From: Limnoperna fortunei
Lineage: Eukaryota; Mollusca; Bivalvia; Mytilida; Modiolidae
Reading direction: 5' to 3'
NCBI GenBank assembly: GCA_944474755.1
Contig: OX104115.1
Coordinates: 74,624,993-74,688,992, forward strand
DNA: 64,000 bases
The notes below the pieces were generated by a model. That model saw only the letters and a program-made list of their open reading frames with translations, made no database searches and was not told the origin of the DNA. The translations under genes were made by a program, and so were the position numbers. Positions 1 through 11,808 of the stretch are shown piece by piece. Numbering within the stretch: position 1 is the first letter of the stretch; each line of letters begins with the position of its first letter.

Positions 1-352
1 ATGATTGTCTGGTAGGTGTCACCTGACCTTGACCTCAATTTAACGGTTCAGCGACTATGTTAAAGTTTTTGTATTAGGAAAGTTCCTCTGTAACTATGCA
101 TAGTATGGTGACAATATTTGGTATACAGGCCGCTGCTCATAATTAATGCTATTTACGTAATGCTAATGACGAAATTTATTTTCGTTACTGATGCGTAATT
201 CAGACGAGACGTCTTTCTGTGTCCACACTTGTTTATTAGATTGTAGAATATTTCTGTTGTTAAAACCTATAGTAATACATACATGGAGTGTTAGGGCTGT
301 GTGCTGTCGTTTCATATTTTAATCTTATTGGTTATATTATTTTATATTGAAG

Positions 353-540
353 GATTTAAAATGACGCAAAATGAAGAAATAGAACAAGGCAAAGTAAAGC
401 TAGGAACGTATAAATTCTACATTAGCAACGCTGGTGGCATAATTGTCTGTCTCTTAGTACTGATGACGTACGTAGCTGCTGCAGGGTCGGTAGTCTTCAG
501 CGATTGGTGGCTAGGAATTTGCATTGATACTTTTGACTCG
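353..540 (+). CDS. ABC transporter exon a (linker and first helix of TMD2)
   Basis: Encodes an acidic linker ([18 protein letters not shown]) and a membrane helix ending in [11 protein letters not shown], the conserved FS(N/D)WWL motif at the start of ABCC TMD2. Donor GTATAT at 541, phase 0. The acceptor AG at 351-352 follows a T-rich tract; this 5' boundary is the least certain of the gene. Confidence 0.82.
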
Positions 541-3500
541 GTATATATCCTGACAAACTGAATAAATTATTCACCTAAAACTACTTATGTTAAAAAGTTA
601 TAAAATGTAAATGGCAAAGTGAGTTATCACATAACAGAGTTGTTATTTAATCATCGAATAACATAAATAAGCAGTATTATTATCTAAATAAGTCTAGAAT
701 ATTAAAAATGAATCTTCAAGTAACTACTATTCTAAAAGTAACGCCCATTATTACACATTCTTGATTAGGCAAAATGATTTTTTCACTATCTTCTTTTAAG
801 AAAACAACAACAAGTAAGTTTTAGGAATCCACAGTCTGTAATTCCACTGCTTTTAGTTATTAAGTTTTGATAGCAAAATTCATATGCCTTTAAAACCGTT
901 ATGATGCGAAGCAAACACTATTTATTTTATTTCTATGTATTTGAAATTTATTAACTAGGCGTGTAGAACATAAACTGTGTCCATCATTTTTTATTTATCA
1001 GAGAAAAGTATGGTGGAATGTTTCTACCATTGGTGGGGAAGAAAATAACGTAACACAACATAAAACTGTACAGAACAGTACAGAAACTGCATATATGTAT
1101 AACAAATTGTCATCTTTTTCTCTTCCAATTAACAATGAGAAATTTGGATTGAACGTGATCGTGTACTCTTTATCTGTAGTAGCGATCATTTTATTGACAG
1201 TATTAAGTGGATTTTCCGGCGCAGTGGTAAGTGTTACTGGAAAGAACATTTTTTAAACTTTCTAAATAAAATGTATTCACAAAAAGGCTAAATGTTAATC
1301 TATTTGCGTAAGTAAATGTTCGTTCATTATAGTCAATAGGAAATCTGCTACCTCTTATGCACATAGTAATTGTTAAAGTACACACTTAAGTCTAAAGTAT
1401 CATAAATTTAATGTAACTAGCAATGCGCTTGAAAGCTGGAAAATATAAACGACAACTGCATTCGTTTGTAGCAATGTTTGAGTACAGCGATCATTTAACA
1501 CTGCTTGATAAATTTCATTGTTTCGAATAAGATGAAAGCAATATTTCCAACATGAATAATTTCATACGGTCTTCCTACTTAACTGTTAATTGGACACCTA
1601 ATAAGAAAACAAATATTATCAGTAGCCATTATTTCTTTTAGGTAACAATAAGATCTTCTGTCAGACAACATAGAAAAGTGTTAAAAAGAGTCATGAAGGC
1701 TCCTATGAGCTTTTTCGATTCTAATCAACCTGGAAGAATACTGAATAGGTTCTCGAAGAATGTTGATGAAGGTATTGACGTAATCTAAACGTATGATTGG
1801 AAGAGGATAAAAATTAAAAATAATTATTAACAAGTATTTATTGATATGCTAACAAATCATAAACGTGTCCGATTTTTTTCCTTCTCAAACGTGATAGATT
1901 TTTTTCTTCACAAACGTGACCGATTTTGATTCCGCAAAAATACAACATCACGTCTCAGTAGAAATTTTGTAACTGTTAAGATCTTGTTGGCGCCGTAGGC
2001 TTTCATACGTCCTGTCTAGCGCCGTAGGCTGTGTATGTATTAGGAGTAAAACAAGTTCATGGTTAGATTATAAATCTAAGCAGACATTCTGTCTAGAACA
2101 GTTGACTTTGTGAAACGTCCCGTCTTACGCCTAAGTCTGTGTTAAAAATCTAAATCTAATGCCGTAAGGTGTTTCGTACGTACTGACTTGTTTCATAGCC
2201 TATGCAATATGAAGTGTCCAGCGCATTAGGCTTTGGTGGAGATTGAATAAGTTAAGTGTTAGTAAGCAACACAACTAGCACCGAAAGCTGTGTCAAATTT
2301 TAAATCTAGGACCTCAAGTTTAATCAAACAATTATCTAACGCCGTAAGCTATGTTATCAGTTATGTCCCAGACGTAGGTTGTATCATTAGTTTTATCTAG
2401 TGAGTTATACTTCCTATCTAGCCACTTAGGCTTTTTTAAACGTCATATCTAGCGCCTAAGGCTGTGTTAAACATCTTATATAGCGCCGTTATCTCTGTTG
2501 AGAATTTCACGTAGCCTCCGACTGTATCGAACGTGCAGCCAGCTTGTGTGTGCCTGTCAAACATTTGTCATGAGTTGTAAAATATATATACGTACGTGCA
2601 AAATGTCATACTGAATTTCAAATTGGAACATTGAAATTTTATTATCAGACGTGCTTGTAGAGAATGAAATTACATGTATTTTTCTTGACCTTGTGTTAAG
2701 AATTACGTAATCTAATGGAATTGAAAAGACCAAAGGAGTAAAACTTTAATGTTTTAATAAATAGTTATTGGTATACTAATTTTGAGTTAGTCTATAACGT
2801 CATTGATACATATTACTACTGGCCTTTAATTGTGTTGTAAAATATGCCAAATACATCATACCATAACAGATAGAATTTATGTGATATGTTAAATAACAAG
2901 TTACGAATTTCTTTCAGTTGATGTATTTCTGCCAATGAGCATAGATTCCCTGTTACAGATACTTAATACAGTGGTATTATCAGTTATAACAGCAGCAACA
3001 GTTATACCATGGATATTAATAGCTATAGTACCAATTGGATTTCTGTTTGCCGTCTTAAAGAATATATCCAGTGCTTCTGTACGTCACACTATGAGAGTAA
3101 CTAACGTTACAACATCACCACTAATAGCTCAAATAAAAACCACTGCACAAGGGTTATTTACAATAACATCGTATGGACAATATGAAAGATTGAAAAGAAG
3201 GTATATTAGTTTATAGTGGTATTTTCCCGTAAAAAAGACACAAAAACATCACACATGTCCTTATGAAAGTCAAAGTTTATGCGCTGGGTAAATACATAAA
3301 TAATCAATTAATATTATGTTTGTACTTGTAATTTTTTTACGTGCTTAAATGCCACTGTTTATCGAATGTTTTTTTATGATTCTGTTGTTTTGAATTCATG
3401 GGCAATATACTCATACTGTTATTTCATCTAGATCAGAGAAACTTATCGACGCTACTACTTCAGTTACTTTTCTTTTTGATTTGTGCATGAGATGGATTGG

Positions 3501-6500
3501 TGTTAGACTAGACATGACGTCAACAATAATAACTGTAGCTACAGCTGCTGCATTGGTAGCTACTAAAGGCACAATAACTCCAGCTCTTGCTGCATTGGCA
3601 CTTACTATGTGTATAAAGGTGTGTATTGCGTCAACAAACAATCCGATGAGAAAACCCTGTCAGAGTTTGCGTTTAAATGCTCTAATGTTTTTTGTTTTGT
3701 GTGAGTTTGTGTACTGTGGTTCCTTTCTAATGAATAGTTCTGATGTGGTTTTCTCTAATAACTTTAAGAAACAGATTAAATAACAAACAATTCATTAAAA
3801 TAGATTTAAACAGAGATGACGGGGGATATTTATATTGTCACTTTTAAAATAGAACAAGTTTTAATGGGCTTTTCGTATATAAACCTACTAAAAAAGGAAT
3901 CTCTGATGTCATTACGTTATATTCTCTATCGATGTTATGTTAGAGAGGCAAAAAATAAATAAATAAACAATGAGTGGTTTAAGAGTATTTAAATCTTCTT
4001 AGGTTGTTGGTAACATGCAGGTAATGGTTCGTATGCTTAACGAAACGGAAGCGAGGTTTACATCAGTGGAGAGATTGTATCATTACAAGAAGGTTTGCTA
4101 TATTCTGATACTGATAATACTTTCTTGTTATTGTTTTGAATACTAGACAAAGAACAAAATGTCACAACATACAGGAAATCCTTTTATCGAGGACCAAATA
4201 CTACAACTGACATCAAAAGATAAAAATGATAAAAAATGTCTAAGAATTAATATTGTACCAGGACGTAATTGTAAATAAAAAACAAGAAACCAAATAAATG
4301 CAAATAATACTTTTAAATAAGCTGTAATAGTGCTATTTATATTTTTTAAAGAATGTAGAAATTGAACATGATATATTTAAAACCACACCAAGACACACCT
4401 GGCCTATTGAGGGCAAGATATCGTTTTCGGATGTGACAATAAAATACAACGAAAAAATACCTGTTTTGAAGAACGTAACATTTCAAATTCAACCAAGAAT
4501 GAAAGTTGGTGTAGTGGGACGGACTGGAGCAGGTACATCTAATACAGCAATCAGTAAAAACTCTTTATGATTTGCATACATTTTAAATGAATATTTAACA
4601 TATCTGTAACCGGTAAATATTCTCTCTTACATTTGACCTGAACACTTTTCGTTTTAATGATTGAGCGTTTATTAGACCGACGGTGCATGAAGGTATTAAC
4701 TACTCATCAGCGTATTTGAACAGGAAGAATTGTAATTCTTTAAAGTTGTCTCCTTGACGTTGTTTGTCGACCTCTAAGAGAAGTTTGGGAAACATCTTTG
4801 TAATCTTTGCTTTAATAAAGTAGTGCCACTTACGGATTCTTTAAAAAAAAAGATAATTGCAAATACTGTTATCGCATTGTTTAAACATGGTTTTTGAATA
4901 ATTAAGGAAAATATTGTAAGACGTGTAAAACGGCTATGACTGTAACAGAATGTTCCAGTTACCTTTGTTTTCCCTTAGCTTTAGGAGACATTGACCAGTT
5001 TCTTCTTTCTATCATTCGTTTTTCTTTTCCTTTTCGTTTAACATTGTCCGCTCGTTTCCTTAGAGATGTGATGTCTGAACGATACAAAATATTGTATGTT
5101 GGGTCTGACCTGAAGTCTTGTAATAAAAATTTTCAAACTCAATTAAGGCATTTATGTTGGAATCCCAGCACAGTATTACCTATAGTATATATTATATTGT
5201 GGCACATTCCGTTAACTGTCACCATTATCATTACACAGGAAAGACGTCATTAACTTTGGCACTGTTTCGTCTTGTTGAGCTATCGGCGGGTCAAATTATG
5301 ATTGATGGCATAGATATATCAGATGTACCATTTAAAACTTTGCGATCCAGATTATCAATAATACCACAAGATCCAGTGTTGTTTGCAGGAACATTGAGGT
5401 ACAAAATTTATCAAACCTATAGACAACAAAATGCAACTTTTTTAGGCCAATTGCAAAGATCATGATTATTCAATTTAAAATAACCAGCATAACAAATATG
5501 CAGAATTATACCAAACGCTTTGATAGCACAGAAGTCTCGCGACTGATATAAATCAGAAGTAACTGAGACAATAAAAAAAAACTACTGATTTCAAAGACGA
5601 AGTTATAAAGTCATTGCTTTCAGAACTACTTAAAGCCGAGTTTGATGCATTGTGTGACAAATGTAAACTTCTAGTAAAAAACATTTTATGAAACATTGAC
5701 AACAGTTGAATTTATACCAATAATTGTCATTTTAGAAACAACTTGGATCCTCTTGGACACTATTATGATACCGAGATTTGGAAATCTTTACACTATGTAC
5801 ATATGAAGGAAAAGGTTTGAATATTAATAGTTCCTCTTAAACTAAGAAACAACGTATTTGGAAAGCACCAAGCGGTGTTTTGATCGTCTCAAATTGATTT
5901 TTACATTGTAAACGAATGGTAGCGTTGTTCAAGTATCCACCTAGGCCGAATTTTACTGCCGTTAATCCGAAGATAGTTTTGTGATGTGTCGAATTAACGA
6001 AAGAATTTAAAATTCAAACATAATTCTCATCTTCTTTACGTTATTAAAGCGTCAGTGCAAAACCAACCGGAAATGATCTTTATTGAAAAAAATTATTTGT
6101 CGTGTTTAAAAATACACGTGATAAATGCTATATTGATCATTGATCATATATGTATAATGTGACCTCATTTTACATGCTAATTTGCATACTGTAACAACCA
6201 TTCAATAGTAAGAATCCAGTATTTTACATAGACCCTCCCAAGATGCATCACACCATTCAGTTTCGGGTTTCTCATTTTTTTTTCATTTAGTAAACGTAAT
6301 TAATCACAGACACTAATGCCAATTAATACACAACGCACAGCGGGTTATTTAAAAAGACAATAACTATCATCCCGTATCAATAATGATCGATCTTAAATAC
6401 GAAACCGATAGAAAAATGGTGTCACCGTCGAAAGATATCAAGATTGACTATGGTTGATTATATATTTTGTTCCACATCAGAGTGCCTGGAGTGATTCACT

Positions 6501-8983
6501 CCCGCTCTGCTACATCACGAGTAATGGGACTACATATCCTCGAAAAAAAGCGAGGGTAAAATTATTCGTTTTAGTAACCATAAATGACAAAATATGATAA
6601 CTACAATTACCTTCATTCTAATGCAAGCAACTGCGTCAAACTATTACTAAACTGACTATTACCTTTTTTTGTCCACAACAAAAATATTTAATGTACAAAT
6701 TCGTGGAATTGAAATTATTTCAAACTATCAATCAAATTTAAAATCATATCCAGTGTTGCATAAGAATGTAACATAACGTGTTTATATATCTATAGTATGT
6801 ACTACAATGATCTATATAGAAACGAATAACAAATTGTCCAAACGAGCATGTGCATTTTAAATAGTTCTAGTTAAAAGTAATAAATATATAGTTCTTATAA
6901 TGCAGCACTCTTTTGACTGATGTATCGAAGTGTAAATTTGGATGTAATCACATTAATTGTACTGAAAACAATACTTTCAGTAACATAAAGAGCAAAGGTA
7001 GGTGAATACAATTTTATATAATGAGATTAGACTAGGTCTACTTATGAAAAGATACGTAGTACCTATGCATTTTTAAATATTAAAAAAATTAAACAATGTA
7101 TTTTTTCGTAGATAATGAAATTTTATGAAGGACTAGAATATCAAATTCAAGAAAATGGTGCACATTTTTCAGTTGGTGAAAAGCAATTGATTTGCTTGGC
7201 CAGAGCTGTGTTACGTCAAAATAAGGTAATTTTAATATATTCAAATGTGTATTTAATAAATGTTATACTTCCAAATCTGTTGGACACCATCTGTGGCAAA
7301 TTTCGATCTTAACATCATTTGTCCGACACGTAAGGAAGAGTAAAGGGTAGTACAACCATGAACTGAACTGAACACAAACCTGTATAATTCATTACAATAT
7401 TGTTGTTTATGTATTTCATACGAACACAATCATACCAATGTATATGGCGTGAGAAAAGTGTATGTAGTATATATTTTCGTTGTTATTTCTTTCGCTTGTT
7501 TCAGAGAAAACAGATAAATTATATTTCGTACTGAACTTTGGGCATGTCTCTAAATATACCACAAAAAGAGAGTGCCCGAAATAGAATTGAAGCCTCAGTT
7601 ACAATATTAGTTAATAATATAAAGATAAGCATTTGCATAAGAAACTGGTTACTCTACAGCCTGTGAAATATATCATGTTTATATCATGTTTTCTATAATT
7701 TTATGTTAATTTTAAATTGATTTGTTTGTTTGTTTGCTTGAATGTTGTTTCATCAGGTATATTTATGACTGATGTTATTACGCAAAATAAGTGTCAGAAA
7801 GTGTACATTTATGTTAGTGCAAATATAAAAAGCAGAGAGTAACCCAGCATTAAACAAATAATTACCTTCACTACTGAAAACAAATTTGTTAAACAAGTAT
7901 AAGAAAGAGAAAGAATGTATTAAACTACTGTTTTGAAACTGTCATCAAACATTTTGCATCAGTTTCGAAGATAACGTGATTTCTATATTTGTAACGCTTA
8001 CACTTAATATTTACCCGACCGGTACACATATATGTACTACAAGACATCGAAACTATTGTCACTGACGGTAATAACGAGAAGATTTTAGTTTAAGATTGTC
8101 AAGAAAAGTTCCATGATACGTTGTTGGGCGGGAACAAGTAATAAGTAGTTCAGACAGCTGTAAAAGAATTAATAGCACATTAATTTAAAATAATTTATTA
8201 TAGCATGTTTAACTGGTAGAATGGAAGTACTATGTTCATATATATATTTTAGGTTTTGATTCTAGATGAAGCGACGGCTTCAGTTGATACTGAAACTGAC
8301 TGCGTCATACAGCAAACGATTAATGAAGTGTTTACTGATTGTACTGTGGTAGTTATAGCTCATCGGGTAAATACAGTGTTGAACACTGACATGATCATTA
8401 TTGTAGATAATGGGGAGGTGAGTTAAAAGTATTTTTTTAAATACTAATATATTTAAATTTGCGTAGGACGAGTTGTAAATATTAAAGAAACATGTTATTA
8501 CATTATTACACAAAATTTACGAATTTAATTTATGGTTCAAATAACCGAATAGAAGATATAAGCAACTAATCGATCTGTAAGAATCAAAAGTCCCTAAGAC
8601 TACGTAGAAGTCATATATATATGTATATGCGGCAAATATATTTACCCTTTCAACTAAATACCAGGATTTCAAATATTGCAAGAATATATTTGTTTATGTC
8701 ATCGTTACCTATCATTGCCAATAAATTCATACAACGTTATAACGTTGTAATGTTTAGGAACAAAACAAACAGAACAGCCTGGAGAAAATAGGTAACAACG
8801 AAACAAACTATTTTAAACATTTGTAAAAAAAGGTTGAATATGCACTATTAAATAATGGTATATATGCATTCATTAAATTGTATTTAGATAAAAGAAATTG
8901 GTGCCACGAAAGAGCTGTTATCAAACCAGAAATCTTATTTCAGCAGAATGCTATATACTCAGGCAGCAAGAGGAAACATATAA
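353..8983 (+). CDS. ABCC5/ABCC11/12-like (MRP-type) ABC transporter, 3' half, 12 exons
   Basis: C-terminal half of a full-size ABCC exporter of the plasma or vesicle membrane: second transmembrane domain plus second nucleotide-binding domain, about 632 codons. Exons: 353-540, 1002-1226, 1642-1771, 2918-3200, 3432-3618, 4003-4092, 4352-4532, 5239-5398, 5736-5814, 7112-7225, 8253-8417, 8888-8983. Every intron is GT-AG and all phases are compatible, with no internal stop after splicing. Walker A (GRTGAGKTS) is split by the 4533-5238 intron; Q-loop IIPQDPVLF, signature FSVGEKQ (the non-canonical form of ABCC5-type NBD2), Walker B LILDEA, D-loop SVDTETD and H-loop IAHR follow in order. Reading order and residues such as SEKL...MRWIGVRLD and [13 protein letters not shown] match the ABCC5/11/12 group. 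TMD1 and NBD1 are outside the window, so substrate is unknown. Possible poly(A) signals: ATTAAA at 9094 and AATAAA at 9532. The family is very likely; the exact orthologue is not settled. Confidence 0.93.
1002..1226 (+). CDS. ABC transporter exon b (extracellular loop and helix)
   Basis: Acceptor TTTATTTATCAG, donor GTAAGT, phase 0 on both sides. Encodes the first extracellular loop of TMD2 with N-glycosylation sequons (NVS, NVT, NST) and the next helix ([17 protein letters not shown]). The loop is the variable part of the family, so similarity is carried by the helix. Confidence 0.85.
1642..1771 (+). CDS. ABC transporter exon c (coupling-helix region)
   Basis: Encodes [20 protein letters not shown] and then NRFSKNVDE, the highly conserved ABCC segment before the third TMD2 helix. 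Acceptor TTTCTTTTAG, donor GGTATT, phase 0 to 1. Confidence 0.93.
1868..1935 (+). repeat. short tandem repeat, about 30-bp unit
   Basis: Two to three diverged copies of an AACGTG(A/T)(C/T)(A/C)GATTTTTTTC-like unit inside the ABC transporter intron between exons c and d. Confidence 0.5.
1980..2545 (+). repeat. degenerate minisatellite, GCC-GTAGGCT motif
   Basis: At least a dozen diverged copies of a unit resembling TCTAGCGCCGTAGGCTGTGT, roughly 25-45 bp apart, fill half of the intron between exons c and d. Variants include GCCTAAGGCTGTGTTAAAC and GCCGTAAGCTATGTTA. Base composition is richer in GC than the flanking intron. No coding potential. Confidence 0.65.
2918..3200 (+). CDS. ABC transporter exon d (TMD2 helices 3-4)
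   Basis: Acceptor ATTTCTTTCAG, donor GTATAT, phase 1 to 2. Encodes [13 protein letters not shown], two hydrophobic helices ([19 protein letters not shown]) and the cytoplasmic loop with [20 protein letters not shown], matching the conserved (T)QSP...SSIQGL..I block of ABCC transporters. Confidence 0.92.
3432..3618 (+). CDS. ABC transporter exon e (TMD2 helices 5-6)
   Basis: Acceptor TTTCATCTAG, donor GTGTGT, phase 2 to 0. Encodes [11 protein letters not shown], the conserved RW(L/I)x(V/I)RLD motif, then a hydrophobic segment rich in Ala and Thr. The reverse-strand open frame over the same bases is a shadow. Confidence 0.92.
4003..4092 (+). CDS. ABC transporter exon f (end of TMD2)
   Basis: Encodes [20 protein letters not shown], the conserved E(T/S)E..(F/M)TSVER motif joining TMD2 to NBD2. 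Acceptor ATCTTCTTAG, donor GTTTGC, phase 0 on both sides. Confidence 0.93.
4352..4532 (+). CDS. ABC transporter exon g (NBD2 start, first part of Walker A)
   Basis: Encodes the [20 protein letters not shown] entry strand and the A-loop tyrosine, and ends inside Walker A after GRTGA plus one base of the next glycine codon. Acceptor TATTTTTTAAAG, donor GGTACA, phase 0 to 1. Confidence 0.94.
5239..5398 (+). CDS. ABC transporter exon h (Walker A end, Q-loop)
   Basis: Completes Walker A (GKTS), continues [20 protein letters not shown] and [20 protein letters not shown], which contains the Q-loop glutamine. Acceptor TTACACAG, donor GTACAA, phase 1 to 2. Confidence 0.95.
5736..5814 (+). CDS. ABC transporter exon i
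   Basis: Encodes (R)[20 protein letters not shown], the usual RxNLDP...D..IW..L block of ABCC NBD2. Acceptor GTCATTTTAG, donor GTTTGA, phase 2 to 0. Confidence 0.94.
7112..7225 (+). CDS. ABC transporter exon j (signature motif)
   Basis: Encodes [27 protein letters not shown] is the ABC signature in its NBD2 form. Acceptor TTTTTTCGTAG, donor GTAATT, phase 0 on both sides. The 1.3-kb intron before it carries no recognised element. Confidence 0.95.
8253..8417 (+). CDS. ABC transporter exon k (Walker B, D-loop, H-loop)
   Basis: Encodes [16 protein letters not shown] (Walker B with the catalytic glutamate, then D-loop) and [15 protein letters not shown] (H-loop histidine). Acceptor TATATTTTAG, donor GTGAGT, phase 0 on both sides. 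Confidence 0.96.
8888..8983 (+). CDS. ABC transporter last exon
   Basis: Encodes 31 residues ([13 protein letters not shown]... ending ARGNI) and a TAA stop at 8981-8983. Position and length fit the ABCC C-terminus (the ...F..P..LL......F..M segment). No PDZ-type terminal motif is obvious. Confidence 0.88.
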   Translation: MKEIGATKELLSNQKSYFSRMLYTQAARGNI

Positions 8984-10070
8984 TATAGCATACAATATAC
9001 TTAACATAGATGTCTTAGACAATCTATAGAAAGTGCATACACTTTTATAAACTTTACAGGACTGCTAAAAGACGCAAAGTATGCAATGTTCACATTAAAA
9101 AATGTTATTAGATAATACTCTTTTATTTCTGGTATTAGCCACTATCATCTGCTTTTCTAGCTTTATCACAGTGTATAGTTTAAAAGGAGGACACCGAAGT
9201 ATCTTGTGAGCATTCCCTTCATTACGAGAGCCATAGTGTTTTTTCTAGACACAATGGAAAACTTTCTCATAATTGGAAAGTCCATTTGCATTTAGAAATG
9301 CTGTATAATTTGTCAATGATACACAAAGAAAGACTAGGGTCGCTTTTCTATTTTTTATATTTAAGTACAATGAGCACGTGAACTTCTAATCAATTTTGCC
9401 CATGAATGTGATATTAATCTGCCTGACACAAAACCTAAAGGTCTCCAAGAAGTCTACCGTGAGACGAAGATCGGAAATGTCTTTTATAATGGTGGTATTT
9501 GTGTTTTCAAGATTTAATGCATTTATTAATGAATAAAAAACCAAATATTTTGAATATTTTGTACATCTATTTTGTAAATGTGTCTGCGCTGAACATTGTT
9601 AGTAGAATGAAACACAAATACGTCATGTTAACATGTAAATTTAGGAGTTAAATATGAGATTGAATTCAGTTTTTGACATAGTCCAATTTTTTTATATTGG
9701 CTGTAAATATTGATTATCTTTAAAAGAATAATGTTCTTATCCATTTAATTGAAAAAATTGATGGATAAAGAAATAGGATTTGTTTGTATCATAAACAAGG
9801 TTCAAGGAAGGCCAAGAACGGAAGACTAAATTCACGATTTCATCATTTATGATTCTTAATTGGACGAAACGCATGCATAGTGTAGTAAATAGCATAAACA
9901 CGGTATGTTAGTTGAGGTTTATTTGTTTATATGATCCTTCATACATATATTGTCATATTGTAAATTAACTCAACTAGTTATTTTGAATTGATTCGAAATT
10001 TGTATAAAATCATTATTTGTTTACATAATGACGATCAATACTTAAATATAACTTTAAACATAGTGCTTTA
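8984..10070. other. 3' flank of the ABC transporter gene, no gene seen
   Basis: AT-rich sequence holding candidate poly(A) signals for the ABC gene (ATTAAA at 9094-9099, AATAAA at 9532-9537). I see no exon-like open frame or recognisable repeat. Confidence 0.5.
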
Positions 10071-10074
10071 ATGA

Positions 10075-10310
10075 TTAAGTGCCTTGCTAGCAGAGTGCTT
10101 CAGGTAGTTATTGATCTATTGATGATCATCGGCGTGGTATGATTGAGGTTAAGAGGCCAGTCTGTCTGCGGGCAAGGTGTGCTTCACTGATGAATTGTCA
10201 GTGTTGTACTAGTAACTTGGAATTCTTCAACAATAAAAAAACTGGACGCAATATAGCTGTAAAACTGCTGAAAGTGGCAATAAACATCATTTCAACAAGC
10301 CAAACAAGTA
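10075..10310 (+). mobile_element. degenerate tRNA-derived SINE
   Basis: Follows the copy at 39170-39437 from head to tail: an eroded A-box region, a poorly preserved B-box region, the core with the diverged GCGGGCAAGGTGTGCTTCACT stretch and the 3' tail AACTGGACGCAATATAGCTG...GCTGAAAGTGGCAATAAAC. An open frame over 10139-10342 is a by-product. Old copy. Confidence 0.7.
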
Positions 10311-10654
10311 GTCCGTTCAAGTTTTTTATCTACTACAGCTGACAAGAAAGTGACTGAAAAATTGTTAATTTACATGACCTTAGTCTGATGCTGTAAAGCA
10401 TTTGTTAGTATGTTTAGGATGCCTGTTTTGTCTTACTCAAATTATTATAATTATTACAATATTATAAATTTGCATTTCCGAAAATCAGTTTTGCATTTAT
10501 GATACAGATTGTAAAAGCATAAACGTTCGTTTTAAAAATGAAGTCCGTTGTAAATATGAAGATTAAATATTTCGTTTGTTTTGAGCATTTTGATAATTAT
10601 GTAAAGTTTTGCATTACTTAATTCGCAATCAAATTGTTAGTCGTTAATGCAATA

Positions 10655-11252
10655 GAGCTAGACTCCCTATTACGTTTCCAATTTTACAACAAGTGTGCCT
10701 TAAACTCAGAAATGGTATGTACAGTATAAATATTGATTGTTTAATAGAGACAGCTTGTGTTGTAGCATTTTTTGCTTTTTTGAGATGCGGAGAATTTACG
10801 GTAGTGAATGCTGATAAATTTGACCCTCTGGCTAACCTCTGTGTATCTGATGTAACTTTTAAGGTTGATCGTGCTATTTTGAGACTAAAGGAGTCTAAAA
10901 CCGACCTTTTCCATTTGCCCTTTCTCTGCTTTAAAGAAATAGATATAAGAAAATCGGAATTCAGTATGTGGTTTCCATCTGACCCCTTTTCGTAACAAGA
11001 AAAAATGAAGCTTTAAGCAGACAATTTTTCTTAGATAATTTAAAGAATATTCTGAAACTTTGTGACTATGACCCTAACTTTTATAATAGTCATTCCTTTA
11101 GATCAGGCACTGCTACTAGCGCAGGGAAAGTACATGTAGAAGATCATATGATAACAGTATTAGGGCTTTGGAAATTAGATAGTTATTGTAGATATATCAG
11201 AATTACTTCAAATTCAATCAAATATGCTCAGGAAAGTTTAACTAAATCTTGA
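10655..11252 (+). pseudogene. tyrosine recombinase fragment (DIRS/Ngaro- or Crypton-like), frameshifted
   Basis: Two abutting open frames encode the catalytic part of a tyrosine recombinase of eukaryotic mobile elements. The first (to about 10985) has ARLPITFPILQQV and then VAFFAFLRCGEFTVV, with the first catalytic Arg in LRCGEF. The second, one base out of frame, has NSHSFRSGTATSAGKVHVED (HxxR motif), then LGLWKLDSYCRYIR with the expected tyrosine, and stops at 11250-11252. The segment between is shorter than I expect for the family, and the frame breaks near the C4T4 run at 10980-10990, so the copy is dead. No reverse transcriptase or split direct repeats are visible nearby, so the element class is unsettled. 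Confidence 0.78.
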
Positions 11253-11420
11253 AAGTTATACATTTGTTATACTCATCATGTATTGTTCTGGTATACATCA
11301 TTCATGTATTGTTCATCTAGTTTTACAGATTTGTTTTATGTATATACCTTTTGTTTTAGTTGTATACGTTGATTGCCCCTGGAAGGGAGTGGGGGGCACT
11401 CAGCTGATTCTCATCTGAGT

Positions 11421-11808
11421 TTATGAAATTGTATCTTCTGCATCTATAATACAAATTTCATTTATTCCCCCAAGAATTCAGATGTCGCATGACAACCGTC
11501 AGTTTAACTCGTTCCACAGCCATGATGCGCTGTGTAGAGCTATAGAGAGCCGTGCTGTGCTCTCTCGGAACCATGCTAGGTTCCCTTGAATTGACGGTTG
11601 CCCTTGAAGAACATTTATAAATTTTATTTTCTGTATCTATAAACAAAATTTCATCTATTCCACGAAGAATTCAAATGTTGCACGACAAACGTCAGTTCAA
11701 CTCGCTCGACAGCCATGCTGCGCTGTGTACAGCGATAGAGGGCCATGCTGTGCTATCTCGGAGCCATGCTTTGTTCCCTTGAATTGACGTTTGTGTCGCT
11801 GCCTTCGA
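11421..11808 (+). repeat. two tandem ~185-bp units, each with an inverted repeat
   Basis: Units at about 11421-11604 and 11611-11808 share TCTATAAxxxAAATTTCAT, AGAATTCA, the CATGCTG(C/T)GCTGTGTA-type core and TTCCCTTGAATTGACG. In each, an inverted pair bounds an ~80-bp centre; in the second it is ACAAACGTCAGTTCAA (11685-11700) against TTGAATTGACGTTTGT (11779-11794). This looks like a MITE-like unit duplicated in tandem. The left edge of the 4.83-kb duplication falls inside the second unit. Confidence 0.6.

Noticed and set aside
3411..3641. Minus-strand frame over 3411-3641
   Set aside because: Shadow of the plus-strand ABC transporter exon at 3432-3618.
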